Shown: positions 30,415-38,717 of the stretch, piece after piece
Layout of the letters: each line of letters starts with the position of its first letter
Position numbering within the stretch: the first letter of the stretch is position 1
Assembly: GCF_016900045.1 (NCBI RefSeq)
Contig: NZ_JACSNP010000002.1
Span: 1-64,000, forward strand
DNA: 64,000 bases
Reading direction: 5' to 3'
Source of the DNA: Fusobacterium mortiferum
GTDB lineage: Bacteria; Fusobacteriota; Fusobacteriia; Fusobacteriales; Fusobacteriaceae
The notes under the pieces: model-generated
What the model was told of the DNA's origin: nothing
The model's database searches: none
The model's input: the letters and a program-made list of their open reading frames with translations, nothing else
Made by a program: the position numbers and the translations under genes

Positions 30415-32104
30415 GTTAGGAACAGTATTTAGTGGTGTAGGAGCAATAGAACATGCTTTTAAAAGATTAAATTTGAAACATAAAATTATCTTTGCATGTG
30501 ATAATGGTGGTGTAGATATTTTTGGGAAGAAAATTGGAGATAATTTTTTAGAAATTGATGAAGAAATTATCTATCTAGATAAAATAATTAAAAATTTAAA
30601 CATTCCAAATTTTGAAGAATATATAGATAAATTAAAAAATGATTTAAAAAGTTTAATTGTAGAAGTTTCCAACTTAAAAATCAATTTTTTAAGTAGAGAT
30701 ATAGATATACAAGAAATAAAAGAACAATTAAAATTAGTTTTTGAAGAAATAGATTTTACTGATATAAAAGAATTTAAAAAGTTTATTCCTTTAGAAAATC
30801 AAGATATTTCAAATGTTTTAATATTAGTTAATGAACTAGAGAAATATATAACTAAAAATTTTATAGATAATCATTTTTTAAAAGAAAAAGCTGAATATTT
30901 AAAAAAAGTTACTGAGAATAAAGAATATCGTAAAATGAGAAGAGAAATTAAAGAAATTCCTAAAAAACTTTCAGAATTACATTCAACAATAAAAACATTA
31001 GAAGTCCTTTCGGAATTGAGTAAAATCAATGAGTATGAAGAGAAAAAAAGATATATTGATTCATTGTATTCATCAAAAGAAAATTCCAATTTTGTAAAGA
31101 AATCATATGTAGCAAATTACGAGATTCAAGATAAAGACTTTCATTGGAATGTTTCTTTTTTAGATGGTAATCAATACAAAGGGCAAGTTGATTTGTTTGT
31201 TGGAGGAAGTCCATGTCAATCATTTTCTATGGTGGGAAAAAGAAAGGGATTTGAAGATACTAGAGGAACTTTATTTTATGAATTTGTAAGAATTTTAAAA
31301 GAAGTAGAGCCAAAATTTTTTATATATGAAAATGTACAAGGAGTTTTAAGCCATGATGGTGGACAAACTTGGGAAATTATGCAAAATTCTTTTAGAGAGG
31401 CAGGATATTATTTTAAATATTATGTTCTAAATGCTAAAAATTTTGGAATTCCTCAAAATAGAAATAGAATTTTTGTAGTTGGAGCTAAAAATGAAGAAGA
31501 TTTTAAAAAGTTTGGTTCTCCACAAGAAATAGAATTAGAATTAACTTTATCGAACTTTTTAGAAGATACAATTGAAAATAAATATTTTTTGCCTGAAAAA
31601 GGAATAAAATTTGTAACAGATCCAAAAAATTTAGATAAACAATATACTCAGATTAATGGGAAAATTGCTCTTTGTCAAAAAGCAAACCAACAATTTAACT
31701 GGCATGGAGATTTTATTGAGTATTATAGTGAAAATGAGTTAGAAAGAATTTCTAAAATAGACCAAAAATATTTCTTATCAGATAAAGTAAAAAATTATGT
31801 ACTTTCAGAAGAAGATTCTTTAATAAAACCAGAGGTTGATTTAAAAATAGCAAGACCATTAACTGCTACAATGCACAAGATGCATCGTGCAGGTGTTGAT
31901 AATTATATTAGTTATGGGAAGAATTTGCCTTTAGAAAAAAGAAAAATAAGAAAGCTTACTCCAAGAGAATGTTTTAGACTTATGGGATTTAGTGATGATT
32001 TTAAAATAGTTGTTTCTGATACTCAAGCATATCAACAGGCGGGAAATTCAATAGTAGTTGATATTTTAATTAATCTTTTGGAAAATGTTTTTAAATTTTA
32101 TTAA
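30404..32104 (+). CDS. C5-cytosine DNA methyltransferase with a large helical insertion
   Basis: 566 residues. Motif I FSGVGAIEHAF (about 8-18), motif II HKIIFACD, motif IV GGSPCQSFS (catalytic Cys at about 271), motif VI IYENVQG, motif VIII PQNRNRIFVVG, and motifs IX/X RKLTPRECFRLMGF and QAGNSI. About 180-190 residues of Lys/Glu-rich helical sequence are inserted between motifs II and IV, where most relatives have only 40-60. It is first of a three-gene tail (methyltransferase, McrB-like, McrC-like) and would protect host DNA. Confidence 0.92.
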   Translation: MMIRLGTVFSGVGAIEHAFKRLNLKHKIIFACDNGGVDIFGKKIGDNFLEIDEEIIYLDKIIKNLNIPNFEEYIDKLKNDLKSLIVEVSNLKINFLSRDIDIQEIKEQLKLVFEEIDFTDIKEFKKFIPLENQDISNVLILVNELEKYITKNFIDNHFLKEKAEYLKKVTENKEYRKMRREIKEIPKKLSELHSTIKTLEVLSELSKINEYEEKKRYIDSLYSSKENSNFVKKSYVANYEIQDKDFHWNVSFLDGNQYKGQVDLFVGGSPCQSFSMVGKRKGFEDTRGTLFYEFVRILKEVEPKFFIYENVQGVLSHDGGQTWEIMQNSFREAGYYFKYYVLNAKNFGIPQNRNRIFVVGAKNEEDFKKFGSPQEIELELTLSNFLEDTIENKYFLPEKGIKFVTDPKNLDKQYTQINGKIALCQKANQQFNWHGDFIEYYSENELERISKIDQKYFLSDKVKNYVLSEEDSLIKPEVDLKIARPLTATMHKMHRAGVDNYISYGKNLPLEKRKIRKLTPRECFRLMGFSDDFKIVVSDTQAYQQAGNSIVVDILINLLENVFKFY

Positions 32105-32121
32105 TATAGGAGAGATATATT

Positions 32122-34299
32122 ATGAGTCCAATGGCAAGAGTTAAAAATTTTTCCTTACAAACATTAAAGGAATTTTTAACATTATATAAAGAAGAATATT
32201 ATAATCAGAATTTACAAGAAATTTATCCAATTATAGAAGCTGAAAGAAAAGGATATGGAAAAAGTCATTATCAATTAGCAGAACAATTCGGAATCGTTTT
32301 TCATGATAAAGATAATAATATTTTTAGATTTCATAAATACTTAAAGCAGAAAAATGAAGATGAACTTAAATTATTTTTAAATTTTTGGTTTTCTGTATAC
32401 TATGCACCAAATTATAGAATGCCTCGTTATGAGAAACCAATGATATTTTATTATGAAATTTTAAAAATTCTTCTTAAAAGAAAAAATATTCCAATTTCAT
32501 ATAAAGAGTTAACTGAACTATTGGCTATTACAGGGAATGAAGATATTTTTTTTAATAGTCTAAAAGAAAGTAGTTTATTTCTAAATGTAAGTAAAGAGCA
32601 AATCCAAATAGAAGAAAATTCTATAAATAAAGCAATAGCTTTAAAAAAATTTATTGAAACTGAATTTGAAATACCAATTTACTATGGTGATAGCAAACTT
32701 TTTTATAATAGATTCTCTGAAGAGAATTACAATAAATTTATTGATGAGTTAAATTTTATTTGTCTTGAAACCAATGAAATTCAATCTAAAAACAAAAATT
32801 ATCAAAAAATAGTATATGGAGCTCCAGGAACTGGGAAAAGTTATAGTTTAAATCAAGAAGCTAAAGAAACTTTTAAAAGAGAAATATTATTAGAAAAATT
32901 TTCAGATGAGATTTCTACAAAAAAATATTGGATTGTTACTTGTGGAGAAAATAACTGGGCATTTGAAGAATTTAAAAGACAAGGGATTTATTCAATAGGT
33001 TGGGAAGCGATTAAAAATATTTCTAAATTGACATATGCACAATTAGAAAAAGAAGTAGTAGAAAAATATAATAATAAATTTGGTGCTACTCAATTAAATA
33101 ATATAGCTCATGAAATGAAAGTTGGAGATATTCTTTTGGTAAGAAAAGGAGTTAAAAATAAAGAAATTGTTGGATATGGGGTAATTTCCCAAGAGCATTA
33201 TGAAGAGGAAGTTAAGGATAATACTGGGAAAAAAGTAAGTGATTTCTATCATAATATAGGAGTAGATTGGAAAGAGTTTTCTCCTACTAAATTAGAAGAG
33301 TATCCTAAATATTTTCAAAGAATTACTACATATAAAGCTAATCCAGAGTTAATAAAAGAGTTTGAAAAAATTTATCCTCAAGAAACACCTTCTAAATTTG
33401 ATACTAAAGAAGTTTCTACTATTGAAAGAGTTACTTTTTATGATGGATATACATATGGGCAATTTGTGGGGATGTATAAACCTATAACTTTAGATAATGG
33501 AGATATTAGTTACGAATATGTTCCAGGACCATTTATGAAGCAATTAGTCTTAGCATATAAAAACTCTAAGGATAAATTTTGTTTATTAATTGAAGAGATA
33601 AATAGAGCTAAAGCAGATAAAGTATTTGGAAATATATTTCAATTGTTAGATAGAAATAGTCAAGGAGAAAGTGAGTATCCTATTTCAGTATCTAAAGAAC
33701 AATATAAATATTTAAAAGAGCATTTAGAGGAAGAAGAAGATATTTTAGAAAGAATAGAAAATGAAGGATTGTACTTACCAAATAATTTATATATATGGGC
33801 AACTATGAACTCAGCTGATGATGGAGTTCAACCTTTAGATACTGCATTTAAAAGAAGATGGAAATTTAATTATATTAGTTTAAATGCTAATGAAGGAAAT
33901 TTTGGAAATGGAGAAACTTTTATTATTGGACAATATAAAGATAAAGATATACTATGGAATGAGTTTAGAACTACTTTAAATGATACATTAAAAGCTAATA
34001 TAACAGAAGATAGACTTATAGCTCCTTTCTTTATATCTCCAAATGATTTTGAAGAAATAGATACAAGTATCAAAAAAATAGATAAAAATATTTTATCTGA
34101 AAAGGTTTTAATGTATATTTTCGATGATTTATTAAGACACTATCCTAAATTAAGAAAGGAGATATTTCATAATGATGTAAAAACTTTTTCTGATATTCAT
34201 GAAAAGGTTACTGAAAATGAGAACTTTTTAGAATTAATATTTAATGAAGGCTTCCTTAGTCAGATATTAGGTAGTGATGGAATTGATGGAAAAGATTAA
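32122..34299 (+). CDS. McrB-like AAA+ restriction ATPase with an internal EVE/PUA-like domain
   Basis: 725 residues. An N-terminal unknown domain (about 1-220) precedes Walker A YGAPGTGKSYS (about 232-242). Then comes an EVE/PUA-like domain (about 266-400: KKYWIVTCGENNWAFEEF, GDILLVRKGV, IVGYGVI). The ATPase resumes with TFYDGYTYGQFVGMYKP (about 436), Walker B CLLIEEINRA (about 490), and WATMNSADDGVQPLDTAFKRRW, the McrB sensor/arginine-finger region. Placement of an EVE-like fold between Walker A and the FxxxYxYxxFxxxxxP block is unusual. GTP or ATP use cannot be told. Confidence 0.85.
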   Translation: MSPMARVKNFSLQTLKEFLTLYKEEYYNQNLQEIYPIIEAERKGYGKSHYQLAEQFGIVFHDKDNNIFRFHKYLKQKNEDELKLFLNFWFSVYYAPNYRMPRYEKPMIFYYEILKILLKRKNIPISYKELTELLAITGNEDIFFNSLKESSLFLNVSKEQIQIEENSINKAIALKKFIETEFEIPIYYGDSKLFYNRFSEENYNKFIDELNFICLETNEIQSKNKNYQKIVYGAPGTGKSYSLNQEAKETFKREILLEKFSDEISTKKYWIVTCGENNWAFEEFKRQGIYSIGWEAIKNISKLTYAQLEKEVVEKYNNKFGATQLNNIAHEMKVGDILLVRKGVKNKEIVGYGVISQEHYEEEVKDNTGKKVSDFYHNIGVDWKEFSPTKLEEYPKYFQRITTYKANPELIKEFEKIYPQETPSKFDTKEVSTIERVTFYDGYTYGQFVGMYKPITLDNGDISYEYVPGPFMKQLVLAYKNSKDKFCLLIEEINRAKADKVFGNIFQLLDRNSQGESEYPISVSKEQYKYLKEHLEEEEDILERIENEGLYLPNNLYIWATMNSADDGVQPLDTAFKRRWKFNYISLNANEGNFGNGETFIIGQYKDKDILWNEFRTTLNDTLKANITEDRLIAPFFISPNDFEEIDTSIKKIDKNILSEKVLMYIFDDLLRHYPKLRKEIFHNDVKTFSDIHEKVTENENFLELIFNEGFLSQILGSDGIDGKD

Positions 34300-35683
34300 T
34301 CATAAAAATATAGAATATATTAGAGAATTATCAAGGTTTGATAATTCGGAATTAATTTCAGAATTAGAGTCCACAAATATATTAAAGTATGATTCAAAGA
34401 ATGAAAATCATTATTTCCAATATGTTGGGTTGATAGGATTAAAAGATGGAAGAATACTATCTATTCTTCCTAAATGTATCTCAGAAGATATATTAAATGA
34501 TAAGGATGAATGTATCCAATACACTAAAAATATTCTTAATGCAATAGAAAAATATAATCATAAAAGATTTGATAATACCTTTATTTATAATTTGGATATT
34601 GAAAAAGAAGAAAAGAATTTTAATCTTTTTGCACTATATGATTTTCTTATAGTAGATTATTTAGAATATGGACTTTATAGAGAAACGAAAGAAGTTTATG
34701 AAGAAAATGGAGATAGTGAAATTGACTGGGAACATACTTTAGAGGTTGAAACTGGATATATTACTAAGAAAAAACAACCAGTCTATTTAAATTATCATAA
34801 TATAACTACGATTGATAATAATAACAATCTTATTCAAGAAGTTCATAAATTTTTATTAAATAGAGCTAGTTCTTACTTTCAAGAGATTTCATTTTTTATA
34901 GATTCTAAACCAATATTAGATTTTTATTGTAAAATTGATATTGGAGTTGAAAATCAAGATAAAATCATATATTTAATTGAAAAGGTATTAAGAAGAACTT
35001 TTAATCAAAGAAAGATAAGACTTTTAAATTTGTTACTGTTGATATTAAGAAAAAATTTACATTCTCAGCAGAATGGAATTAATTTATATGGGATAACTAA
35101 TTTTCATTCTGTTTGGGAAGACATGTGTAAAGTTTTATTTGATAATTCTTATCTTGATGGTAGTAAGTATAAAGAGGTTATTAGGGAATTAACTGCTCCT
35201 CGATATGTACTAAATAAAGAACTTCAAGGTAAAAAAGATGGAAATCCATTAATCCCTGATGTTGTTACTAAATATAAAGATACATTTTTTGTTATTGATG
35301 CCAAATATTATAATATATCAATTCAAAGTTCAGAAAATGATGATGAGATAACTAACGATATTGAAATTAATGATAATGAGAATACTCAGCTAGATAAATT
35401 ACAAGGATTTTTACCTGGAACTTATGATGTTTTAAAACAGATAATATATATGGAAGCCTTTTTAAAGGAAAAAGAAAAACTAGGAATAAATGATAAAAAA
35501 GTAAAGAATATATTTATTATTCCTGGTACTGAAGATAGATTTATTGGAAAAGTTGGAATGGAATTATTTTTAGAAAAAGATATCGAGTTATGGCTAATGG
35601 ATATAAAACAAGCATTGGATTTTTATTTAAAAAATAAAACTAATACAAAGTTACTAGATACTATTTTATTAGATAACATCTAG
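34286..35683 (+). CDS. McrC-like PD-(D/E)XK nuclease subunit
   Basis: About 465 residues. The N-terminal part is the McrC/LlaJI type (GLIGLKDGRILSILPKCIS). The catalytic PD-(D/E)XK site is IPDVVTKYKDTFFVIDAKYYN (given as landmarks PDVV and DAKYY). It overlaps the McrB-like gene; ATG 34286 (MEKINHK) is my choice, with GTG 34274 and ATG 34277 possible. It would form the cutting subunit with the McrB-like motor. Ends before a terminator at 35694. Confidence 0.87.
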   Translation: MEKINHKNIEYIRELSRFDNSELISELESTNILKYDSKNENHYFQYVGLIGLKDGRILSILPKCISEDILNDKDECIQYTKNILNAIEKYNHKRFDNTFIYNLDIEKEEKNFNLFALYDFLIVDYLEYGLYRETKEVYEENGDSEIDWEHTLEVETGYITKKKQPVYLNYHNITTIDNNNNLIQEVHKFLLNRASSYFQEISFFIDSKPILDFYCKIDIGVENQDKIIYLIEKVLRRTFNQRKIRLLNLLLLILRKNLHSQQNGINLYGITNFHSVWEDMCKVLFDNSYLDGSKYKEVIRELTAPRYVLNKELQGKKDGNPLIPDVVTKYKDTFFVIDAKYYNISIQSSENDDEITNDIEINDNENTQLDKLQGFLPGTYDVLKQIIYMEAFLKEKEKLGINDKKVKNIFIIPGTEDRFIGKVGMELFLEKDIELWLMDIKQALDFYLKNKTNTKLLDTILLDNI

Positions 35684-35691
35684 TGAAGATA

Positions 35692-35724
35692 AAAATACCA
35701 CAATCAAATTTAGTGGTATTTTTT
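35692..35724 (+). terminator. Terminator of the restriction operon
   Basis: AATACCAC (35694-35701) and GTGGTATT (35713-35720) then TTTT. It separates mcrC-like from the EVE-HNH gene, which has its own TATAAT-like box near 35735. Confidence 0.8.
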
Positions 35725-35772
35725 AATTTACCATGTTATAATAAAATCATAAAATATATAAAGGGAGTTATA

Positions 35773-36741
35773 ATGAAAAAGGGAAAAATTAATTATACAG
35801 GTTATTGGATATTTATGAATAATCCAAATAATTGGGAGTTGGATAGGTTTTTGGAAGATAACATAGGTAATATAGGATTAAAATTAGCTTGGACTTTACC
35901 AGAATGGCAAAAAGATAAATTCAATGTAGGTGAATATGGTATTTTTAGAATAGGGAAAGATAGGAGAAATAAAGAACAATTAGCAGGAAGAAAAAAATTA
36001 GAATCGGGAGTTTATGCAATAGGAAAAGTTATAACTTTACCTCGCTTAAAAGATAAGGAGGAGATTTGGGATAACGAGTATAATATAAATAAAGAAAGCA
36101 GTTATCTAAAAAGTTATTATTGTATAGATATAGAGATTATAGCTAATTTAGTAAAAAAGCCTTTAATATTTAATGAAATTAGGAATATACAAGAAATAGA
36201 GGAGGATAGTTATTTAATACCAGGATTTCAAAGTGCAACTATTCCATTATCTAAAGTAGCTTTTGATAAAATATTAGAGTTAGCTAAAATTAATAAAAAT
36301 AAGGATGTAATTGAAATTTCTGATTCTTTAAAAGATATAGAGAGTTTAGATTTAATAGGAGATGAAAGAGAAACACTTATAAAATCAAGAATAGGACACT
36401 CTAAATTTAAAGAGTTATTAAAGTTAGAAAATCACTATTGTCCTATTTGTGGACTAAATAATTCTTCTCTTTTAATAGCAAGTCATATAAAACCTTGGAG
36501 TAAATCAGATAGTAAAGAGAAAGTTGATATAGATAATGGAATTTTATTTTGTCCTAATCATGACTATCTTTTTGATAAAGGATTAATTTCATTTGATAAT
36601 GAAGGGCAAGTATTAATTTCATCTTTATTAAGCCAAGAAGATAAAATAATTTTGGGAATAAAAGAAAGTATAAAAATAAACTTATCTGAAAAAAAGAAAA
36701 AATATTTAGAGTGGCATAGAAAAAATATTTATAAGAAATAA
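35773..36741 (+). CDS. EVE-like domain fused to HNH endonuclease
   Basis: 322 residues from the ATG at 35773 (GGGAG upstream). The N-terminal EVE-like domain begins GYWIFMNNPNNWEL and has VGEYGIFRIGKD and GVYAIGKVI. The C-terminal HNH_2-type nuclease shows CPICGLNNSSLLIASHIKPW (zinc and HNH first His) and NGILFCPNHDYLFDKG. EVE domains read modified bases; with an HNH nuclease this is a typical modification-dependent restriction design. It lies at the right end of the element, after the restriction operon, as an independent unit. Confidence 0.85.
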   Translation: MKKGKINYTGYWIFMNNPNNWELDRFLEDNIGNIGLKLAWTLPEWQKDKFNVGEYGIFRIGKDRRNKEQLAGRKKLESGVYAIGKVITLPRLKDKEEIWDNEYNINKESSYLKSYYCIDIEIIANLVKKPLIFNEIRNIQEIEEDSYLIPGFQSATIPLSKVAFDKILELAKINKNKDVIEISDSLKDIESLDLIGDERETLIKSRIGHSKFKELLKLENHYCPICGLNNSSLLIASHIKPWSKSDSKEKVDIDNGILFCPNHDYLFDKGLISFDNEGQVLISSLLSQEDKIILGIKESIKINLSEKKKKYLEWHRKNIYKK

Positions 36742-36782
36742 TTATTTAAAAACTATAAAAATACATATAAAAATCCCATTGT

Positions 36783-36801
36783 AGGTAACATATAGGTAAC
36801 A
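36783..36801. repeat. Two phased AGGTAACA sites near the right end
   Basis: AGGTAACA at 36783 and 36794, 11 bp apart, same orientation as the three copies at 11539-11568. Candidate arm-type sites for the integrase. Confidence 0.7.
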
Positions 36802-36837
36802 AAATGTATATTCACACTAATAAAATCAAGGATTTCA

Positions 36838-36909
36838 AATTCTCAAAAAGATAATTGCATGGAATTTATATACCTCACAAACTCAATGTTTGTGGGGTTT
36901 TTTCTTTAT
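36838..36909. repeat. Right attachment repeat (attR)
   Basis: Perfect 72-bp copy of 11431-11502, including the last 17 bases of rpsI and its terminator hairpin. Divergence begins on both sides at the next base. Confidence 0.9.
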
Positions 36910-36925
36910 AAAACCCAAAAAAGTA

Positions 36926-36967
36926 AAAAGGTGTTAATACCTAAATATCTATAGGTACCAACACCAA
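36926..36967 (-). terminator. glyA operon terminator
   Basis: On the minus strand GGTGTTGGTACC and GGTATTAACACC arms are followed by TTTTTACTTTTTT (36930-36965 stem). Confidence 0.85.
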
Positions 36968-36985
36968 AAATTATACACCCGTTTT

Positions 36986-38224
36986 TTATTGATATAATGG
37001 AAATTTAGAGCAAAGAGTTTTAACTTCTTCTTTAATTTTTAGAAGTTCACTTTCATTATTAATATTGTCTATAACTCTTAGAATAAATTTACCAATCTCT
37101 TCCATCTCTTTTTCTTTCATACCTCTAGTTGTCATAGCAGGAGTACCTATTCTTATTCCACTTGTAACCATAGGTTTTTCAGTATCATAAGGGATACCAT
37201 TTTTGTTGACAGTTATGTGAGCAATATCTAGAGCTTTTTCAACTTGAGCCCCAGTTAATCCCTTAGATTTTACATCAATAAGCATCATATGATTATCAGT
37301 TCCACCACTTACAATTCTAAGTCCACCATTTTCTAAAACTTTAGCTAATGTTTGAGCATTTTTTACTATTTGCTTTTGATAGTCTACAAATTCTGGAGCA
37401 AGAGCTTCTTTAAAAGCTACAGCTTTAGCCGCTATTATATGCATAAGTGGTCCACCTTGAATTCCAGGGAATATAGCTTTATCAATCTTTTTTGCAATTT
37501 CTTCATCGTTTGTCATAATCATACCACCACGAGGACCTCTTAAAGTTTTATGTGTAGTAGTTGTTACAACATGAGCATAAGGAACAGGAGAAGGGTGTAC
37601 ACCAGTTGCTACAAGTCCAGCTATATGGGCTATATCAACCATAAGGTAAGCTCCAACTTTGTCAGCTATCTCTCTAAATCTTTTGAAATCAATTATTCTA
37701 GAGTAGGCACTAGCACCAGCAATTATCATTTTAGGATGAGTTTCAAGTGCTATTCTTTCAACTTCATCATAATCTATTCTTTCATCCTCTTTAGAAACAC
37801 TGTATGAAACAATATTATAATCTTTTCCTGAGAAGTTTACATTTTTACCATGAGTAAGATGCCCACCATGGTCTAATTTCATTCCTAATACTGTATCACC
37901 AATATTTAATAGAGCTTTATAAACTCCCATATTAGCTTGAGAACCAGAGTGAGGTTGAACATTGACATAGTTCACATTAAAAAGTTTTTTAGCTCTTTCA
38001 ATTGCTAATTTTTCAGCTACGTCTACAATCTGACATCCACCATAATATCTTTTGTCTGGGTATCCTTCTGCATATTTATTTGTCATTATACTTCCAGCAG
38101 CTTCAAGTACAGCTTCAGAAACAAAGTTTTCAGAAGCTATTAACTCAATACCCTCATTTTGTCTTTTCTTTTCAGCTTCAATAGCATCAAAGATCTCTCT
38201 ATCAACTTCATAAAGTTTTTTCAT
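36986..38224 (-). CDS. glyA: Serine hydroxymethyltransferase
   Basis: 412 residues, PLP enzyme interconverting serine and glycine with tetrahydrofolate. Landmarks: [10 protein letters not shown] at the N-terminus, [14 protein letters not shown], the PLP-lysine segment [15 protein letters not shown], and [13 protein letters not shown] at the C-terminus. RBS AGGAGG. First gene right of the element; 22 bp from the ArsC-like gene, probably one operon. Confidence 0.97.
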   Translation of the reverse strand: MKKLYEVDREIFDAIEAEKKRQNEGIELIASENFVSEAVLEAAGSIMTNKYAEGYPDKRYYGGCQIVDVAEKLAIERAKKLFNVNYVNVQPHSGSQANMGVYKALLNIGDTVLGMKLDHGGHLTHGKNVNFSGKDYNIVSYSVSKEDERIDYDEVERIALETHPKMIIAGASAYSRIIDFKRFREIADKVGAYLMVDIAHIAGLVATGVHPSPVPYAHVVTTTTHKTLRGPRGGMIMTNDEEIAKKIDKAIFPGIQGGPLMHIIAAKAVAFKEALAPEFVDYQKQIVKNAQTLAKVLENGGLRIVSGGTDNHMMLIDVKSKGLTGAQVEKALDIAHITVNKNGIPYDTEKPMVTSGIRIGTPAMTTRGMKEKEMEEIGKFILRVIDNINNESELLKIKEEVKTLCSKFPLYQ

Positions 38225-38246
38225 AGCATTCCTCCTTAAAAGTTTA

Positions 38247-38603
38247 TTATTTAAAAAACTCTTCCCATTTATCTTTTTTAAAACCGATTAAAACACCTTT
38301 ATCAGTGATAACTAAAGGTCTTTTAACTAACATTCCATTCGAAGATAAAATCTCAATCATTTCATCTTCTGTAGCAGTTGTAAGTTTTTCTTTTAAATTC
38401 ATCTCTCTATATAGAATTCCACTTGTATTAAAGAATTTTTTTGCTGGCAATCCACTTAAAGATATGAAATGTTTTAACTCTTCCTTTGTAGGATTATTTT
38501 CAACAATATGTCTACTTTCAAAATCTATCTTATTTTCTTCTAACCATTTTCTTGCATTTACACAAGTACTACATTTAGGATAATTAATAAATAATACTGA
38601 CAT
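38247..38603 (-). CDS. ArsC/Spx-family (YffB-like) protein
   Basis: 118 residues with the thioredoxin-like ArsC fold: [19 protein letters not shown] (single CxxC-like pair C11/C14) and [14 protein letters not shown]. The family includes arsenate reductases and Spx-type transcription factors; this one lacks clear evidence for either and no ars genes are nearby. RBS AGGAGG. Co-transcribed with glyA. Confidence 0.85.
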   Translation of the reverse strand: MSVLFINYPKCSTCVNARKWLEENKIDFESRHIVENNPTKEELKHFISLSGLPAKKFFNTSGILYREMNLKEKLTTATEDEMIEILSSNGMLVKRPLVITDKGVLIGFKKDKWEEFFK

Positions 38604-38717
38604 ACTCTTCCTCCTATAAATTTTCTCTTGAATTAATTATACTAAATTTATCAGAATAAAAGCAAGATAAAATTAAAAAGCTTAAGTGTGAATATTTATA
38701 AAGTAGAGTAGTTGAAA

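Larger units (their letters stand above)
11431..36909. mobile_element. Integrative element (about 25.4 kb) in the 3' end of rpsI
   Basis: The boundaries are a perfect 72-bp repeat at 11431-11502 and 36838-36909. Just inside each repeat are 11-bp-phased AGGTAACA sites, and a tyrosine integrase with an Xis-like gene adjoins the left end. Cargo includes plasmid/phage genes and a restriction system. No relaxosome/type IV secretion genes or phage structural genes are recognisable. I therefore call it an integrative mobilizable or satellite-like element. Flanking genes (rpsI, glyA) are ordinary chromosome. Confidence 0.9.

Noticed and set aside
32122-35683. Plain type IV McrBC system
   Set aside because: The direct operon link to a C5 methyltransferase points to the LlaJI/BsuMI-type arrangement instead; methylation-dependent cutting would be self-destructive.
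11431-36909. Complete prophage
   Set aside because: No terminase, portal, capsid or tail gene is recognisable; phage-like genes are limited to recombination and replication functions.
11431-36909. Full conjugative element (ICE)
   Set aside because: No VirB4/VirD4-like ATPase or other type IV secretion gene was found, and there is no clear classical relaxase.
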